Positions 46,031 through 55,428 of a stretch of 64,000 nucleotides of DNA are shown piece by piece. Each line of letters starts with the position of its first letter. Within the stretch, counting starts at the first letter, position 1. The DNA lies in assembly GCA_944321175.1 (NCBI GenBank), contig CALUKI010000005.1, forward strand, positions 21,965 through 85,964, read 5' to 3'. The stretch is from an uncultured Alistipes sp. Its GTDB lineage: Bacteria > Bacteroidota > Bacteroidia > Bacteroidales > Rikenellaceae. Made by a program: the position numbers and the translations under genes. The notes beneath the pieces are model-generated. The model was not told the DNA's origin. It did no database searches and was given only the letters and a program-made list of their open reading frames with translations.

Positions 46031-47095
46031 TCACGGTTCGTATCGTTGTCTGGTCGTATCCCTTAGCGGCAGCCGCAGGATGCATGTATTTTCTTCCGTC
46101 TGTTTTACAGCATAAAGATATGCATCCATTTCATCGACGCCTATCGGAGAGATCTCTTCCCCGGCATCGATCTTGCGGATGAGATTTCCGTCCCAGTCGA
46201 ATACCCATATCAAAGGGTGACGGCTGTCGATGTCCGTGCCCGAGTCGAAGAGAATATAGATATGGCTGTCGTTCGCGGCAGCACCTTTGACCCCGTTGAC
46301 CACACCGGCCCGTTTTTTCGAGTATCGGAACTGGCCGGAATCCGAATAATCGTATTTGTAGCCGTGCAGTAATATGTCTTTCACGGGCTCAGCCTTCGGT
46401 GCCGCCGTCAGATCCATGAAAGTGAGCGTGTATGTGCCTACGGCCGCAATCCTGTTGCTTTGTGAATTCCGAAAAAATCGGGATTGGTGGAATCGGCTTT
46501 TCACAATGTTGTTATAGTTCTTTTCTTCCTCCCAGAAATCGGGATACATCCCCCAACAGGTTACTCTCTTCGGATTCTCAGGATCGATCAATGCAAACCG
46601 GCCCTCTTTGAATGTACCGCTTGCCAGCAGGAGGGAATCGCCGAGAGGCAGACATCGGTCAATCGACCGGTCGAGCACCAGTTTGTCGGTCGGAAGTTTC
46701 GTTTTTCCGGCTAAAATGTCGGACTTGTTGCCGGAGAAAAGAGTAGCGTTTCCGCGTGAGTGAAAATAGATTTTGTTGTTCTGTATGAGAATGTTTACAG
46801 GCGGCATTCCTTCGAAAGGCCCTCTCCCCTTGTACAGAATCGTGGCTAAAACCTCTCCGCTCTTGACCGATGTTGCCATTACCATCGGATTCGCCCCGAA
46901 ATCGCTAATCCATAATGTGTCACCATCTATTTGCAACTGAACAGGATTTAAAAGGGAACATTTCGTATCAATGACCGTCCCGTTGATTTTATTAACCGCT
47001 ATCTGCTCCTTTTGTTGAGGAGTACATGCAATCGTTAAAAATATAAACAGTAAATATCCAATTGGATATTTACTGTCAGTTCTTCTGTCTCTCAT
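46031..47095 (-). CDS. BF3164-like six-bladed propeller lipoprotein
   Basis: 354 residues from ATG 47095 (an in-frame ATG lies four codons earlier); signal with lipobox FIFLTIAC. Family landmarks: LLNPVQLQIDGDTLWISDFG, ILYKGRGPFEGMPP (the KGRGP motif) and HPLIWVFDWDGNLIRKIDAG in the last blade. Predicted envelope beta-propeller of unknown function, the same family as the frame-broken gene at 1355-2390, but with no NVEALA peptide beside it. It is clearly more AT-rich than its neighbours, suggesting later acquisition. Confidence 0.85.
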   Translation of the reverse strand: MRDRRTDSKYPIGYLLFIFLTIACTPQQKEQIAVNKINGTVIDTKCSLLNPVQLQIDGDTLWISDFGANPMVMATSVKSGEVLATILYKGRGPFEGMPPVNILIQNNKIYFHSRGNATLFSGNKSDILAGKTKLPTDKLVLDRSIDRCLPLGDSLLLASGTFKEGRFALIDPENPKRVTCWGMYPDFWEEEKNYNNIVKSRFHQSRFFRNSQSNRIAAVGTYTLTFMDLTAAPKAEPVKDILLHGYKYDYSDSGQFRYSKKRAGVVNGVKGAAANDSHIYILFDSGTDIDSRHPLIWVFDWDGNLIRKIDAGEEISPIGVDEMDAYLYAVKQTEENTCILRLPLRDTTRQRYEP

Positions 47096-47231
47096 TTGTT
47101 CATACAACTGTTATGGCATATACAATGTAGCTATTACATTCCCGCTATCGTCACAGGATTATATGTGTTTTACATCATGAGGGGATATATAGTATATGCC
47201 TTGTTCCGTCCGCAACCGGTATGCGGCCGTT

Positions 47232-48641
47232 TCAGAGAACCGCACCCAACTCTTTCAAGGTCGCGACGAGTTTCGCCGTATTGACCGACTGCACAGGGCA
47301 GTGCTCCGCGATGCTCTGTGCGGCGGCCACGCCGGCCGCCTGCCCCGTACCCATGCAGCTGGCCATGACCCGCAGCGAGGCCAATGCCTGACGGTCGGCC
47401 GACAGACAGCGGCCCGCGACAAGCAGGTTCGGATACTCCGGCGCAACAAGGGCGCGATAGGGAACATATGCCGGTTTTTCAAGGTCGATCCGGGTCTGAT
47501 GCGTACCTTCGCTCGCATGGATGTCGATGGGATGGATTCCTCTGGAGACACTGTCCTCGTAACGGTAGGCGTTCACATACTCGTCGGCCGTTACCGTATG
47601 TACGCCGCATATGCGTCTCGATTCACGCACGCCGGCCTGCGGTGCGGTGGATGAAACATAGGAGTTCCTGAACTCGGCGAAATTCTCTTTGAGAATGCGG
47701 GCAAAGGTGAAGATGTCCTCCCGAAGCCGGCACTCTACGGCACTGAAATTACGGTTGTCGGTGGAGTCGGTTGCCCGACGCGTGATATTCACGGCTACGC
47801 TGCCGCTGTGCAGGACGTTGTTGAACCAGGGGCCTCCGAAATCCGGCAGATCCGCTCCGGCGGCCTTCATCGCAAGCAGCTTCTCGCGAACCGGCTTGCA
47901 TTGGCTCGGCCCGTTGAGACCGTTGTGATACATGCAATTTTTCAGCAGCTCGCTTTCGGTATCGACCCCCGACAGGATGAAACAGAACGATGCGGGCTGC
48001 AACTCGCCGTCCGGATTCGGCTGCATCGGGACATTGGCCATATGGGCCAGATCCGCGTCGCCCGTACAGTCGATGAAGACCTTGGCCGCGAGCGTCTCAA
48101 GCCCGTTTTTATTTTCGATGATCACCGTCTCGATACTCTTCCCGACCATCTCGCAACCGATCATCGCCGAGTGCATGTACATATCCACACCGGCCTCGCG
48201 GATCATCCGCTGGCAGCAGAGCTTGTAGAGTTCGATGTCGAAATCGATATTGGCTTTGGGCCATTCGATGAAGGCTCCGCCCATCGACTCCAGACGTTTG
48301 ACAAATTCCCAAGGGATACCGCCGATAACCAGTTCATTGTTGCGGGCAAAGACGCTGATCGGCGCCACATAGCCGATTGTGGCCATGCCGCCGAAGAACC
48401 CGTAGCGTTCGATGACCGCCGTTTTGGCTCCCTGCCGTGCCGCCGCGATCGCCGCGATGAATCCCGCCGGACCGCCGCCGGCAATTACAACGTCGTATTC
48501 GCCTGCAAGCGGAGCGACCTTACGGATCTCCCGATCATCGACGTCCGACCCGTCGCACGAAAACAGTACGGGAGATGCCGCCAGCGCCGCCAGTCCTGCC
48601 GCTGTTTTTTTCAGGAAAAGTTTTCTCGATATTTTTTTCAT
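47232..48641 (-). CDS. exported FAD-dependent oxidoreductase
   Basis: 469 residues. The N-terminus SRKLFLKKTAAGLAALAASP then VLFSC resembles a Tat-type signal with RK instead of RR, plus a lipobox. The FAD-binding motif is EYDVVIAGGGPAGFIAAIAA, followed by KTAVIERYGFFGGMATIGYV, FIDCTGDADLAHMANV and the C-terminal NLLVAGRCLSADRQALASLR with MGTGQAAGVAAA. This places it in the FAD_oxidored (PF12831-like) group often found in Bacteroidetes carbohydrate loci. Substrate unknown. Confidence 0.9.
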   Translation of the reverse strand: MKKISRKLFLKKTAAGLAALAASPVLFSCDGSDVDDREIRKVAPLAGEYDVVIAGGGPAGFIAAIAAARQGAKTAVIERYGFFGGMATIGYVAPISVFARNNELVIGGIPWEFVKRLESMGGAFIEWPKANIDFDIELYKLCCQRMIREAGVDMYMHSAMIGCEMVGKSIETVIIENKNGLETLAAKVFIDCTGDADLAHMANVPMQPNPDGELQPASFCFILSGVDTESELLKNCMYHNGLNGPSQCKPVREKLLAMKAAGADLPDFGGPWFNNVLHSGSVAVNITRRATDSTDNRNFSAVECRLREDIFTFARILKENFAEFRNSYVSSTAPQAGVRESRRICGVHTVTADEYVNAYRYEDSVSRGIHPIDIHASEGTHQTRIDLEKPAYVPYRALVAPEYPNLLVAGRCLSADRQALASLRVMASCMGTGQAAGVAAAQSIAEHCPVQSVNTAKLVATLKELGAVL

Positions 48642-48884
48642 ACGGAGTAAAAAAATGTGAATGGAATTTCATCTGAACGATTCCATCGGCAAGCTATAAA
48701 AAATTTTGCGAATACGCAAGGATTTCGAAACCGGAGTGAACCGTACCATACGAAAGGTGTTCCGAAAATGCAGTACGGCCATAGAGCGGCGCACAGGGAC
48801 AGACCGCATAGGTCCGATCGCAGGGGCCCCTCTCTTCTGAGGAGCAATGGGGAGTGCCCCTCGCACTCCGCAAGCGGTTCCCTT

Positions 48885-48960
48885 GGTGATTCCGTTGGGA
48901 TTCGAACCCAAGACCCACAGCTTAGAAGGCTGTTGCTCTATCCAACTGAGCTACGGAACC
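48885..48960 (-). tRNA. tRNA-Arg (anticodon UCU)
   Basis: 76 nt with an encoded CCA. Acceptor GGTTCCG / CGGAATC (one G-U), D arm GCTC...GAGC, anticodon stem ACAGC / GCTGT with loop CTTCTAA giving anticodon TCT (reads AGA), T arm TTGGG-TTCGAAT-CCCAA, discriminator A. Its wobble U is a known type of target for MnmE-dependent modification, and mnmE lies at 62.3 kb. Confidence 0.96.
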
Positions 48961-49012
48961 CTCCGGCTTTCGTCCGTTTCCTCCTGAAAGCCCGCGTTTG
49001 TTTTTTGCGCCA

Positions 49013-49044
49013 CAAAAGTAATACAAATCCACCTACTTTCCAAA
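49013..49044 (-). promoter_or_regulatory. promoter of tRNA-Arg
   Basis: Minus strand TTTG (49044-49041), 20 nt, TACTTTTG (49020-49013), exact fit; 52 bp before the tRNA 5' end. Confidence 0.6.
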
Positions 49045-49090
49045 CTCCGGAAAAAGAGATTCTTGGGCCGAAGCAGCTGTCGGAGCCGGC

Positions 49091-50272
49091 TCAGAGCCGG
49101 CTGACGGCCGTCCACAACCGTTCGAGCGCCTCATGGAGCCGTACCCGTGGCAGCCCGACATTCAGGCGCATGTGGCCTTCGCCGCCCGGCCCAAACAGCT
49201 CACCGTCGTTGAGCGCCAACCGCGCCCCATTCACGAAAAGGCCGGTCAAAGCATCGTGCGCAAGCCCCAGCTGCCGGCAGTCGAGCCACACAAGGAATGA
49301 GGCTTCGGGACGTACAACCCGTATGGATGGAATGTATCTCCGCAAAAACGCTTCAACAAGTTCGACGTTCGATTCGACGTAACGAAGCATCTGTTGGCGC
49401 CAGGCCTCCCCCTCCGGCGTGAAGGCCGCCTCGGTCGCTGCGACGGAGAGCAACGGCGCCTCATGAAACTCCCCTGCTTCGAGCCACCCGAAAAATCGTT
49501 TGCGCAACGTTTCATCCGGAACGATGGCATAAGAACTCACCACTCCTGCCATATTGAACGTCTTGCTCGGCGCCCCAAATGTAATGCTGCACCGCGCCGC
49601 CTCAGCGCTCACTGATGCAAAAGGATGATGCCGATGCCCGAAAAGCATCATGTCGCAGTGAATCTCGTCGGAGATGACCGTCACACCGCAGCGGTCGCAC
49701 AACTCCGCCAGCCGCTGCAATACGGCCGCCGGCCATGCAATGCCGGCAGGATTGTGCGGATTCGACAGGATCAGCAGCCGGCAGTCAGGATCGCACAGCA
49801 ATGTTTCGAGTTGTTCGAAATCCATTTCATAACGGTCGTCCAAACGCCGCAGCGGATTGTAGAGAACCTGCCGGCCCATGTTCTGCGGCACAAGCCGGAA
49901 AGGATGATACACCGGCGGCTGGATGACGACCTTCTCTCCGGGTTGCGTGAAAGCCTGCACGACCATGCCGATTCCCTTGACAATGCCGGGGATGAACCGC
50001 ATCCATGACGGATCGGGACGCCATCCATGATGCGAGGCAATCCAGTCGCAGATCCGCGGCCAAAAGCCCTGCGGCAGACAGGAGTATCCCAATACCGGAT
50101 GGTCAAGACGGCGCTTCAGGGCGTCGAGAATGAACGGCGGCGTTTCGAAATCCATGTCGGCGACCCAGAGCGGCAGCAAATCATCACGGCCGAAGCGTTC
50201 CTCCAGCGAATCGTATTTCAAGGCGTTCGTGCCGCGCCGGTCGATGATGCGGTCGAAATCGTAACTGTCCAT
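49091..50272 (-). CDS. patB: MalY/PatB-type pyridoxal-phosphate aminotransferase (putative C-S lyase)
   Basis: 393 residues. Class I/II fold with the PatB N-terminus (YDFDRIIDRRGTNALKYDSL; PLWVADMDFETPPFI), LSNPHNPAGIAWP, SDEIHCDMMLFGHRHHPFAS with Asp202 binding the cofactor, and Lys237 in TFGAPSKTFNMAG. The family members act as cystathionine beta-lyases (C-S lyases) in methionine or cysteine metabolism; a transaminase activity is possible. SemiSWEET lies 31 bp upstream on the same strand, so co-transcription is likely. Confidence 0.9.
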   Translation of the reverse strand: MDSYDFDRIIDRRGTNALKYDSLEERFGRDDLLPLWVADMDFETPPFILDALKRRLDHPVLGYSCLPQGFWPRICDWIASHHGWRPDPSWMRFIPGIVKGIGMVVQAFTQPGEKVVIQPPVYHPFRLVPQNMGRQVLYNPLRRLDDRYEMDFEQLETLLCDPDCRLLILSNPHNPAGIAWPAAVLQRLAELCDRCGVTVISDEIHCDMMLFGHRHHPFASVSAEAARCSITFGAPSKTFNMAGVVSSYAIVPDETLRKRFFGWLEAGEFHEAPLLSVAATEAAFTPEGEAWRQQMLRYVESNVELVEAFLRRYIPSIRVVRPEASFLVWLDCRQLGLAHDALTGLFVNGARLALNDGELFGPGGEGHMRLNVGLPRVRLHEALERLWTAVSRL

Positions 50273-50303
50273 CGATTTTGTCGATTTGCACCCTGGAAAA
50301 GGG

Positions 50304-50573
50304 TTATCTCTTTTTGAAATAATCGTTGTAGATCTTGATGCCGAAGATAATCGCGCTCATGGTCGTCGTAAGCAGATTGGTCGCAAACAACGGAATATTG
50401 TGCGTCAGGATCCCCTGCACGGCAAAAGCTGCGGAACCGAGTCCCATCATCAGGAAGGTTCCCATCGCAATGTCGTCCGTCGAGCGGGTGCGGATGGTCC
50501 GTACCGTCTGAGGCAGGTAGCCGAAAACCATCGCAATGGCGGCAATCGTACCGATAATGTCGGAAATATGCAT
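50304..50573 (-). CDS. SemiSWEET-type sugar transporter
   Basis: 89 residues from ATG 50573 (MHISDIIGTIAAIAMVFGYL), three predicted membrane helices. The PQ-loop motif GYLPQTVRTIRTRSTDDI is in the first helix-loop; the last helix is LLTTTMSAIIFGIKIYNDYF. SemiSWEETs work as dimers for sugar flux across the inner membrane; the substrate here is unknown. Confidence 0.9.
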   Translation of the reverse strand: MHISDIIGTIAAIAMVFGYLPQTVRTIRTRSTDDIAMGTFLMMGLGSAAFAVQGILTHNIPLFATNLLTTTMSAIIFGIKIYNDYFKKR

Positions 50574-50589
50574 ATTACACTCTTTTATG

Positions 50590-50597
50590 CAAAAATA
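50590..50597 (-). promoter_or_regulatory. -7 element of the SemiSWEET-patB unit
   Basis: Minus-strand TATTTTTG, 16 bp before the ATG, implying a short leader. Confidence 0.45.
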
Positions 50598-50603
50598 GAA
50601 AAA

Positions 50604-50634
50604 ATTCCATGTTGCCCACCCCTCAACATGGAAT
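50604..50634 (-). terminator. intrinsic terminator of the OstA-like gene
   Basis: 11-bp stem ATTCCATGTTG / CAACATGGAAT with a 9-nt loop; on the minus strand it is followed by a T-rich run (tttttctattttt). It lies about 150 bp past the stop at 50788. Confidence 0.75.
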
Positions 50635-50787
50635 TTCTTGATCCGGCACGCGGAAATCTTCAATTCGCACCGCAGTCCGTGTGCCTGTGCCGTACACAAG
50701 CGCGCCATTCTGGAGATACCCGCCATCCCGTTGAATCCGCATCGGCATCCGGACAGCTCGCCGCAACCGGACACGACAGGCCATTCC

Positions 50788-53679
50788 TTATTCAACACCG
50801 GCGGGCGCCTTCAATGAGTCCGTCACAACCGGAGCTGCCGGAAGTGGTTCCAAGCCTCTTACCGCCGGCAAAGTCTTCGCCGGCGATTTTGGCCGGGGGT
50901 TCTCCGCTTCCTTCAAAGAGTCCGCTGCTGCGGAATGCAACGGCAGTGAATCCACGCACTCTGCCGGCAACTCCGGCAAGGCGGCCGCTGTCCCCTTCAA
51001 AGAATCCTCCGCAGCGGGACGCAACGGCAGCGTATCCAGGCCTTTCGCCGGAAGAGCCGCTGCCGGCAGCTTCGCCCTGCCGTTGTCTCCTGCCGCCGAA
51101 GATCCTGCCGCCGAAACGGACGATTTCACGGCAGGGGCAGGCTGCTGCTCCCTCCGGGGAGACAAACGATCCCCGCCCTCCGTATCCGACGACGGCTCCT
51201 CTTCGGGACGATAGCCCAATGAATACATCCATTCCAGGACGTCGGGCATGACCGTATCGGTGCGATCGCTCCAACGCCGCGTCTCGATCAGCCGTTTTTT
51301 GTACGACTCGATGCGCGTCGAAATCGGGAATTGCGGCCGTGCCAGCGCCTGCTTCGCCGCACGAATCGACGGCCGGATCGTGCGGTCGAAAACATCCTTC
51401 AGTGTCGGGCGGCGCGCAGCCTCCCACTTGAAATCCTTGAGGAACAGCTCCACATCGGGCGGGATCTTGTCCATCGGATAGATCGTATAAACCGGATTGT
51501 TGCGATAGGTTATGCCCACGACCTGTTTCTCCTCGATGTAGAAGGTCATGTCCCCGCTCTCCAGCACCAGCAGTCCGATAATGTCGGGAGCGCCGTCCTC
51601 CTGCATGAAATAGATCGTCTGGGCATTGCCCTTCACGTCGTTCCGGTAGATCTCATTGTCGCGGAACAAGGCAGTCATCGTCTTCCCCGCGACCTGATTG
51701 TAGTGCATCGTATCCAGCTCCGAAATCATCAACGGACGTCCGACAAATTCCGCCCGCAGAATCTGGCTGTTGGCCGTATAGATGTCCATCACGTCGGAAG
51801 TAACCTGACTGTTCTGGTTCCACAGCACCGGATCGAGGTAAAGGTGGATCGTCGAATCCCGCGAAACAGCCACGAGCGAGTCGCAGACCGACTGGAAATC
51901 GGAACGATAGATGCGTACATTCCGGAAGGCCTTGACCAGCCGGTAGGTCGAATCGATCGCCGCAGAGTCAATCGCAAGCGAGTCGCGCGACAGGGAATCG
52001 AGCGACAGCGAGTCGAGCAGCAGCGAATCCCTCAACAAGGAATCCTGCGCCAGCGAATCCACGGCAAGCGAGTCGCGCGACAGGGAATCGAGTGCCGTAC
52101 TGTCCAACGGCGGCAATCCGCGTCTGGCACGGCGACGCGCCTCTTTCTCGGCCTGCCTGGCCGACAGTCGGGCGTTGCGAAGCGAATCCTTCACTCGCAT
52201 CGCATCGAGTTTCGCCCGCGTTTTCGCCAGCCGCCGTGCAGCGATCGTATCGAGTTCCGCCTGCCGCTCGGCTTCCCGCTTCGCCTTCAATTCGGCCTTC
52301 TCCTTCGCGGCCGCCTCCCGCAACAACTGACGCCGCTGCTGTTTGGTCATTACAACCGTATCCTGTGCCAGCGAATCAAGCGACATTGAATCCCGCAACA
52401 AACTATCGGCAGCACCGCGCCGCAACGAATCCCTCCGCAGCGTGTCGGATCCCGAAAGCGAATCCCCGACAGATGCCGTCCGCGCCTCCTCGTCCATGCG
52501 CTGCGCGGCGGGAACCGCTACAGCCGTCGAATCCCCCGACAAGGAGCCGGCACCCGACGGACTCCGCAACAGGGAATTCCTGTGCAGGGAGTCCCGCGCC
52601 AGAGAATCGGCGACGGCAACCGCCTGCAGCGAATCCGCGACAGCAACGGCCCGCAACGAATCAAGACGCCGGCGAACGGGGTCGATCGTGAACAGATACA
52701 TCGAATCACTCGCCATGAAGAGCGAATCGCCCTGCGACGTATCGTAACTTACCACCGAAGGGCGCCGCGTGAGAAACGCCCGGCCCTCCTCTTTCCAATA
52801 CTCGCCGAAATCCCCGAAAAGAAGCGTCTTATGGTCCGTATCGTCGATCTGGATATCGTTGCGGAGAACGGCATAGCCCTGCAGCTTGTAATAATCGATC
52901 GAATCGCTCCACACCTCCTGTTTGGCCGTCAGGATATATCCGTTCTCGGTTACGGTATAACGCTCGCCGTTCTTCTCATACTCGCCCCGGTCGGCACACA
53001 GATAATCGCCGTCCCTGTTCCAGATATTCGTATTGCGGAAATAGTAGGCATGATCGGTCGTGAGATTATAAACGACCGAATCTCCCGTAAGGTCATACTC
53101 CTCGCTGTGGATCTCCACACGCTCCACACAGATCACCGTGCGGCTGTCGGCATAATAATATCCCCGATCCGATTCGAGCCGGTTCTCCCGATTGGTCACG
53201 ACACCCCCCAAATCGTACTCGCCGATATTGGTCTTCGTATTGAAAAGGAACTTGTAGGTGTAAAGCGTCGCCTCTCCATCGACGACCTTTATCAGATCGG
53301 AATAGACCCGTGCGACATGCGTCTCGCCATTGTAATCGGCACGATCGCCATACACATAGGTGCTGTTCTTGTTGATCAGCACGTTTCCGAAGCACTCCAT
53401 GTGCTTCTCGCTGTATCGCACCGCACTGTCGCAGGTGATGACCGCACCGCTGTGATAGAACGCCACATTCCCGACCAGACAGACCGCCGACGTATCCCGA
53501 TAATCGATCGGATACATGATGTCGGCCTTCAGATCCACAACCTTCTTCTGCGGCTGCTGTTGCGGCTGTGGCTGCTGCGCAACCCGCACCGCATCCGGAT
53601 GCGCCATACGCGCCGGACGTGCAAACATCATCGACCCGACAGCCAGCAGGACAAGCGATATGACCAAAAAACGTCTCAA
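50788..53679 (-). CDS. OstA/LptA-like organic-solvent-tolerance protein
   Basis: 963 residues from TTG 53679 (RRFLVISLVLLAVGSMMFAR; a GGAAGGA stretch supports this start; a TTG six codons earlier is possible). After the signal, OstA/LptA-type beta-jellyroll repeats fill about 45-300 (YPIDYRDTSAVCLVGNVAFY, then GDRADYNGETHVARVYSDLI). A low-complexity region (about 320-590) has R/K/E/A helices and DSLxx pentapeptides, then a second OstA-like half (VRIYRSDFQSVCDSLVAVSR) and a proline-rich tail. It probably takes part in lipopolysaccharide transport to the outer membrane. It forms an envelope cluster with the SurA-type genes upstream. Confidence 0.85.
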   Translation of the reverse strand: MRRFLVISLVLLAVGSMMFARPARMAHPDAVRVAQQPQPQQQPQKKVVDLKADIMYPIDYRDTSAVCLVGNVAFYHSGAVITCDSAVRYSEKHMECFGNVLINKNSTYVYGDRADYNGETHVARVYSDLIKVVDGEATLYTYKFLFNTKTNIGEYDLGGVVTNRENRLESDRGYYYADSRTVICVERVEIHSEEYDLTGDSVVYNLTTDHAYYFRNTNIWNRDGDYLCADRGEYEKNGERYTVTENGYILTAKQEVWSDSIDYYKLQGYAVLRNDIQIDDTDHKTLLFGDFGEYWKEEGRAFLTRRPSVVSYDTSQGDSLFMASDSMYLFTIDPVRRRLDSLRAVAVADSLQAVAVADSLARDSLHRNSLLRSPSGAGSLSGDSTAVAVPAAQRMDEEARTASVGDSLSGSDTLRRDSLRRGAADSLLRDSMSLDSLAQDTVVMTKQQRRQLLREAAAKEKAELKAKREAERQAELDTIAARRLAKTRAKLDAMRVKDSLRNARLSARQAEKEARRRARRGLPPLDSTALDSLSRDSLAVDSLAQDSLLRDSLLLDSLSLDSLSRDSLAIDSAAIDSTYRLVKAFRNVRIYRSDFQSVCDSLVAVSRDSTIHLYLDPVLWNQNSQVTSDVMDIYTANSQILRAEFVGRPLMISELDTMHYNQVAGKTMTALFRDNEIYRNDVKGNAQTIYFMQEDGAPDIIGLLVLESGDMTFYIEEKQVVGITYRNNPVYTIYPMDKIPPDVELFLKDFKWEAARRPTLKDVFDRTIRPSIRAAKQALARPQFPISTRIESYKKRLIETRRWSDRTDTVMPDVLEWMYSLGYRPEEEPSSDTEGGDRLSPRREQQPAPAVKSSVSAAGSSAAGDNGRAKLPAAALPAKGLDTLPLRPAAEDSLKGTAAALPELPAECVDSLPLHSAAADSLKEAENPRPKSPAKTLPAVRGLEPLPAAPVVTDSLKAPAGVE
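51947..52105 (-). repeat. tandem 15-bp repeats encoding DSLxx pentapeptides
   Basis: Within the OstA-like gene about ten consecutive pentapeptides of the form D-S-L-x-x occur (LSRDSLAVDSLAQDSL, LLDSLSLDSLSRDSL). The DNA units differ at third positions, so the repeat is conserved at protein level. Further, less regular DSL units lie at 52380-52690. Confidence 0.85.
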
Positions 53680-53784
53680 TGCGATTCCTTCCCGCAATCG
53701 TGCATTATGCGTCGCCTCCGCCCCCGCTCCGCCGTCCTTCCGGCACCTTGCAGCCGGAACCGCGCCGCAGGGACAAATGCCCGA

Positions 53785-55191
53785 CTATTTTACCCAATGT
53801 TTGTTCGCGAACTCCCCGTTCCGGAATTCCGGATCGATATAGACATACATGCCGTCGATCTTCTTGGTCAGCCACTCCTGAAATACCTTCTCCTGTTTGG
53901 CGTTCAATGCCATCTGTTCCAGTCGCAGGTAGTCTTCATTGAGCGACGCCGTATGCGTGGGAATGATCTTCACCAGCTTGACAATCTTGCTCAACTGGTT
54001 TCCGTTCATGTCCTGTGTCTGGAAAGCATCCGATATTTCACCCACCTTCAACGACGACAACACCCGGAAATCGGCAATCGCGCTCGGCCCCATGTTTCCG
54101 AAATCCTCTTTCAGGAACTTCGTGGCCGTATAACGCGCATCGGCGGCATTGTACCGCTCAAGCAGGTCGTGGTTGGTCACGACACCTCCGTTCTGCCGCG
54201 AATACGGGTCGTCCGAAAAGCGCAATGCCGCCTCCTCGAACGTAATCGAATCGGCCCGAATCAGCCCCGCAATGCTGTCCAATTGCCGGTCGGGATCCGA
54301 CAACTCCTCATCCGTATAGGTCGGGCGGATCAGAATATGCCGGCAATGGTACAACGACCCTTTCTTGTCGATGAGCTGGATGAGGTGGAACCCGTACTGC
54401 GTCTCCACCACCTCGGAAATCTGGTTCGGCTTCAGTTCCGACAAGGCATCGGCAAACGGCTGGACAAAGGTCTGCAGGGATGCAGGCTCCATTTCACCGC
54501 CATGCAGCGCCGAACCATCCACGGAATAGAGCCGCGCCAGCAGATCAAACTTGGCATTGCCCGTAATGATACGCTCGCGCATCTCCAGCAGGCGTTCCCG
54601 CGCACGGCGCTTCGCCTCCTCGATCGATTTGGGGAACTTCGTGATGTGGGCATACACATACTGATCGCCGATAAGCGGCAGACTGTCTTTGTCGGTCTGT
54701 TTGTAGAACCGCTCCACTTCGCCGGGGATAATCGTCACCTTGCCGATCACTTCCCGCTGCATGTTCGAGGCATAGGCCTCCTCTTCATACTGACGGCGCA
54801 GATTCTCCCGTATGTTGAAAATCGCATTGTGCATCTTCGCCTCTACGGCCGGAATCGTCCCCTCCTGCGCTATCATGTCCTGCACCTCCTCTTCGACCCG
54901 CGCCAGGATATCGGTCTTCAAGATCTCCACAGAGTCGATCAGCGCCTGATTGTACAGCAGTTTCTGCATGAGCAGCTGCTCAAGGGCCTCGTTCATCGGA
55001 TCCCGATCGGAGGTATAACCCTGTGCCCGCCGGGCCTCGGTCAATCGCCGCGCACTCGCCTCCACCTCCGAATAGGTGATCGACGAGCCTCCGACAACCG
55101 CTACGACCTTATCCAACATTACCTGTTGCGCACGAGCCCCGTAAACCGACATTGCAACTACGATGCCGCACAGAATCTTTCCCAATTTCAT
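53785..55191 (-). CDS. SurA-like periplasmic peptidyl-prolyl isomerase
   Basis: 468 residues from ATG 55191 (MKLGKILCGIVVAMSVYGAR, signal peptide). SurA N-domain (DKVVAVVGGSSITYSEVEAS; EALEQLLMQKLLYNQALIDS) and two parvulin modules: YVYAHITKFPKSIEEAKRRA to GFHLIQLID, and YHCRHILIRPTYTDEELSDP to KIVKLVKIIPTH. It chaperones outer-membrane proteins. In a row with a second PPIase-like lipoprotein and OstA. Confidence 0.93.
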   Translation of the reverse strand: MKLGKILCGIVVAMSVYGARAQQVMLDKVVAVVGGSSITYSEVEASARRLTEARRAQGYTSDRDPMNEALEQLLMQKLLYNQALIDSVEILKTDILARVEEEVQDMIAQEGTIPAVEAKMHNAIFNIRENLRRQYEEEAYASNMQREVIGKVTIIPGEVERFYKQTDKDSLPLIGDQYVYAHITKFPKSIEEAKRRARERLLEMRERIITGNAKFDLLARLYSVDGSALHGGEMEPASLQTFVQPFADALSELKPNQISEVVETQYGFHLIQLIDKKGSLYHCRHILIRPTYTDEELSDPDRQLDSIAGLIRADSITFEEAALRFSDDPYSRQNGGVVTNHDLLERYNAADARYTATKFLKEDFGNMGPSAIADFRVLSSLKVGEISDAFQTQDMNGNQLSKIVKLVKIIPTHTASLNEDYLRLEQMALNAKQEKVFQEWLTKKIDGMYVYIDPEFRNGEFANKHWVK

Positions 55192-55428
55192 ATTTTGTCC
55201 GTTCAAATTATTTACACGCTTCCAATCATGCGATCGTCCGGCACCGCCCTGTCCGAACAGGCAGCCGCCCTTCCGCTCTCCCGCTCATCTTCCTCCGCCG
55301 CGCCACGCTTCCCGCTTCCCCGCTCTTGCACCCCCGCCTTCTACCGTGCGGCCCGTGCAGTCCGTGCAGCCGGAGCGTCGTCTTTACCGGCGGGAGCAGG
55401 ATTACCCCGGCCCTCCTTCCCGACACAT

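Noticed and set aside
51947..52105. Regular short repeats considered as a CRISPR-like array
   Set aside because: They are in-frame 15-bp units coding DSLxx with no spacers.
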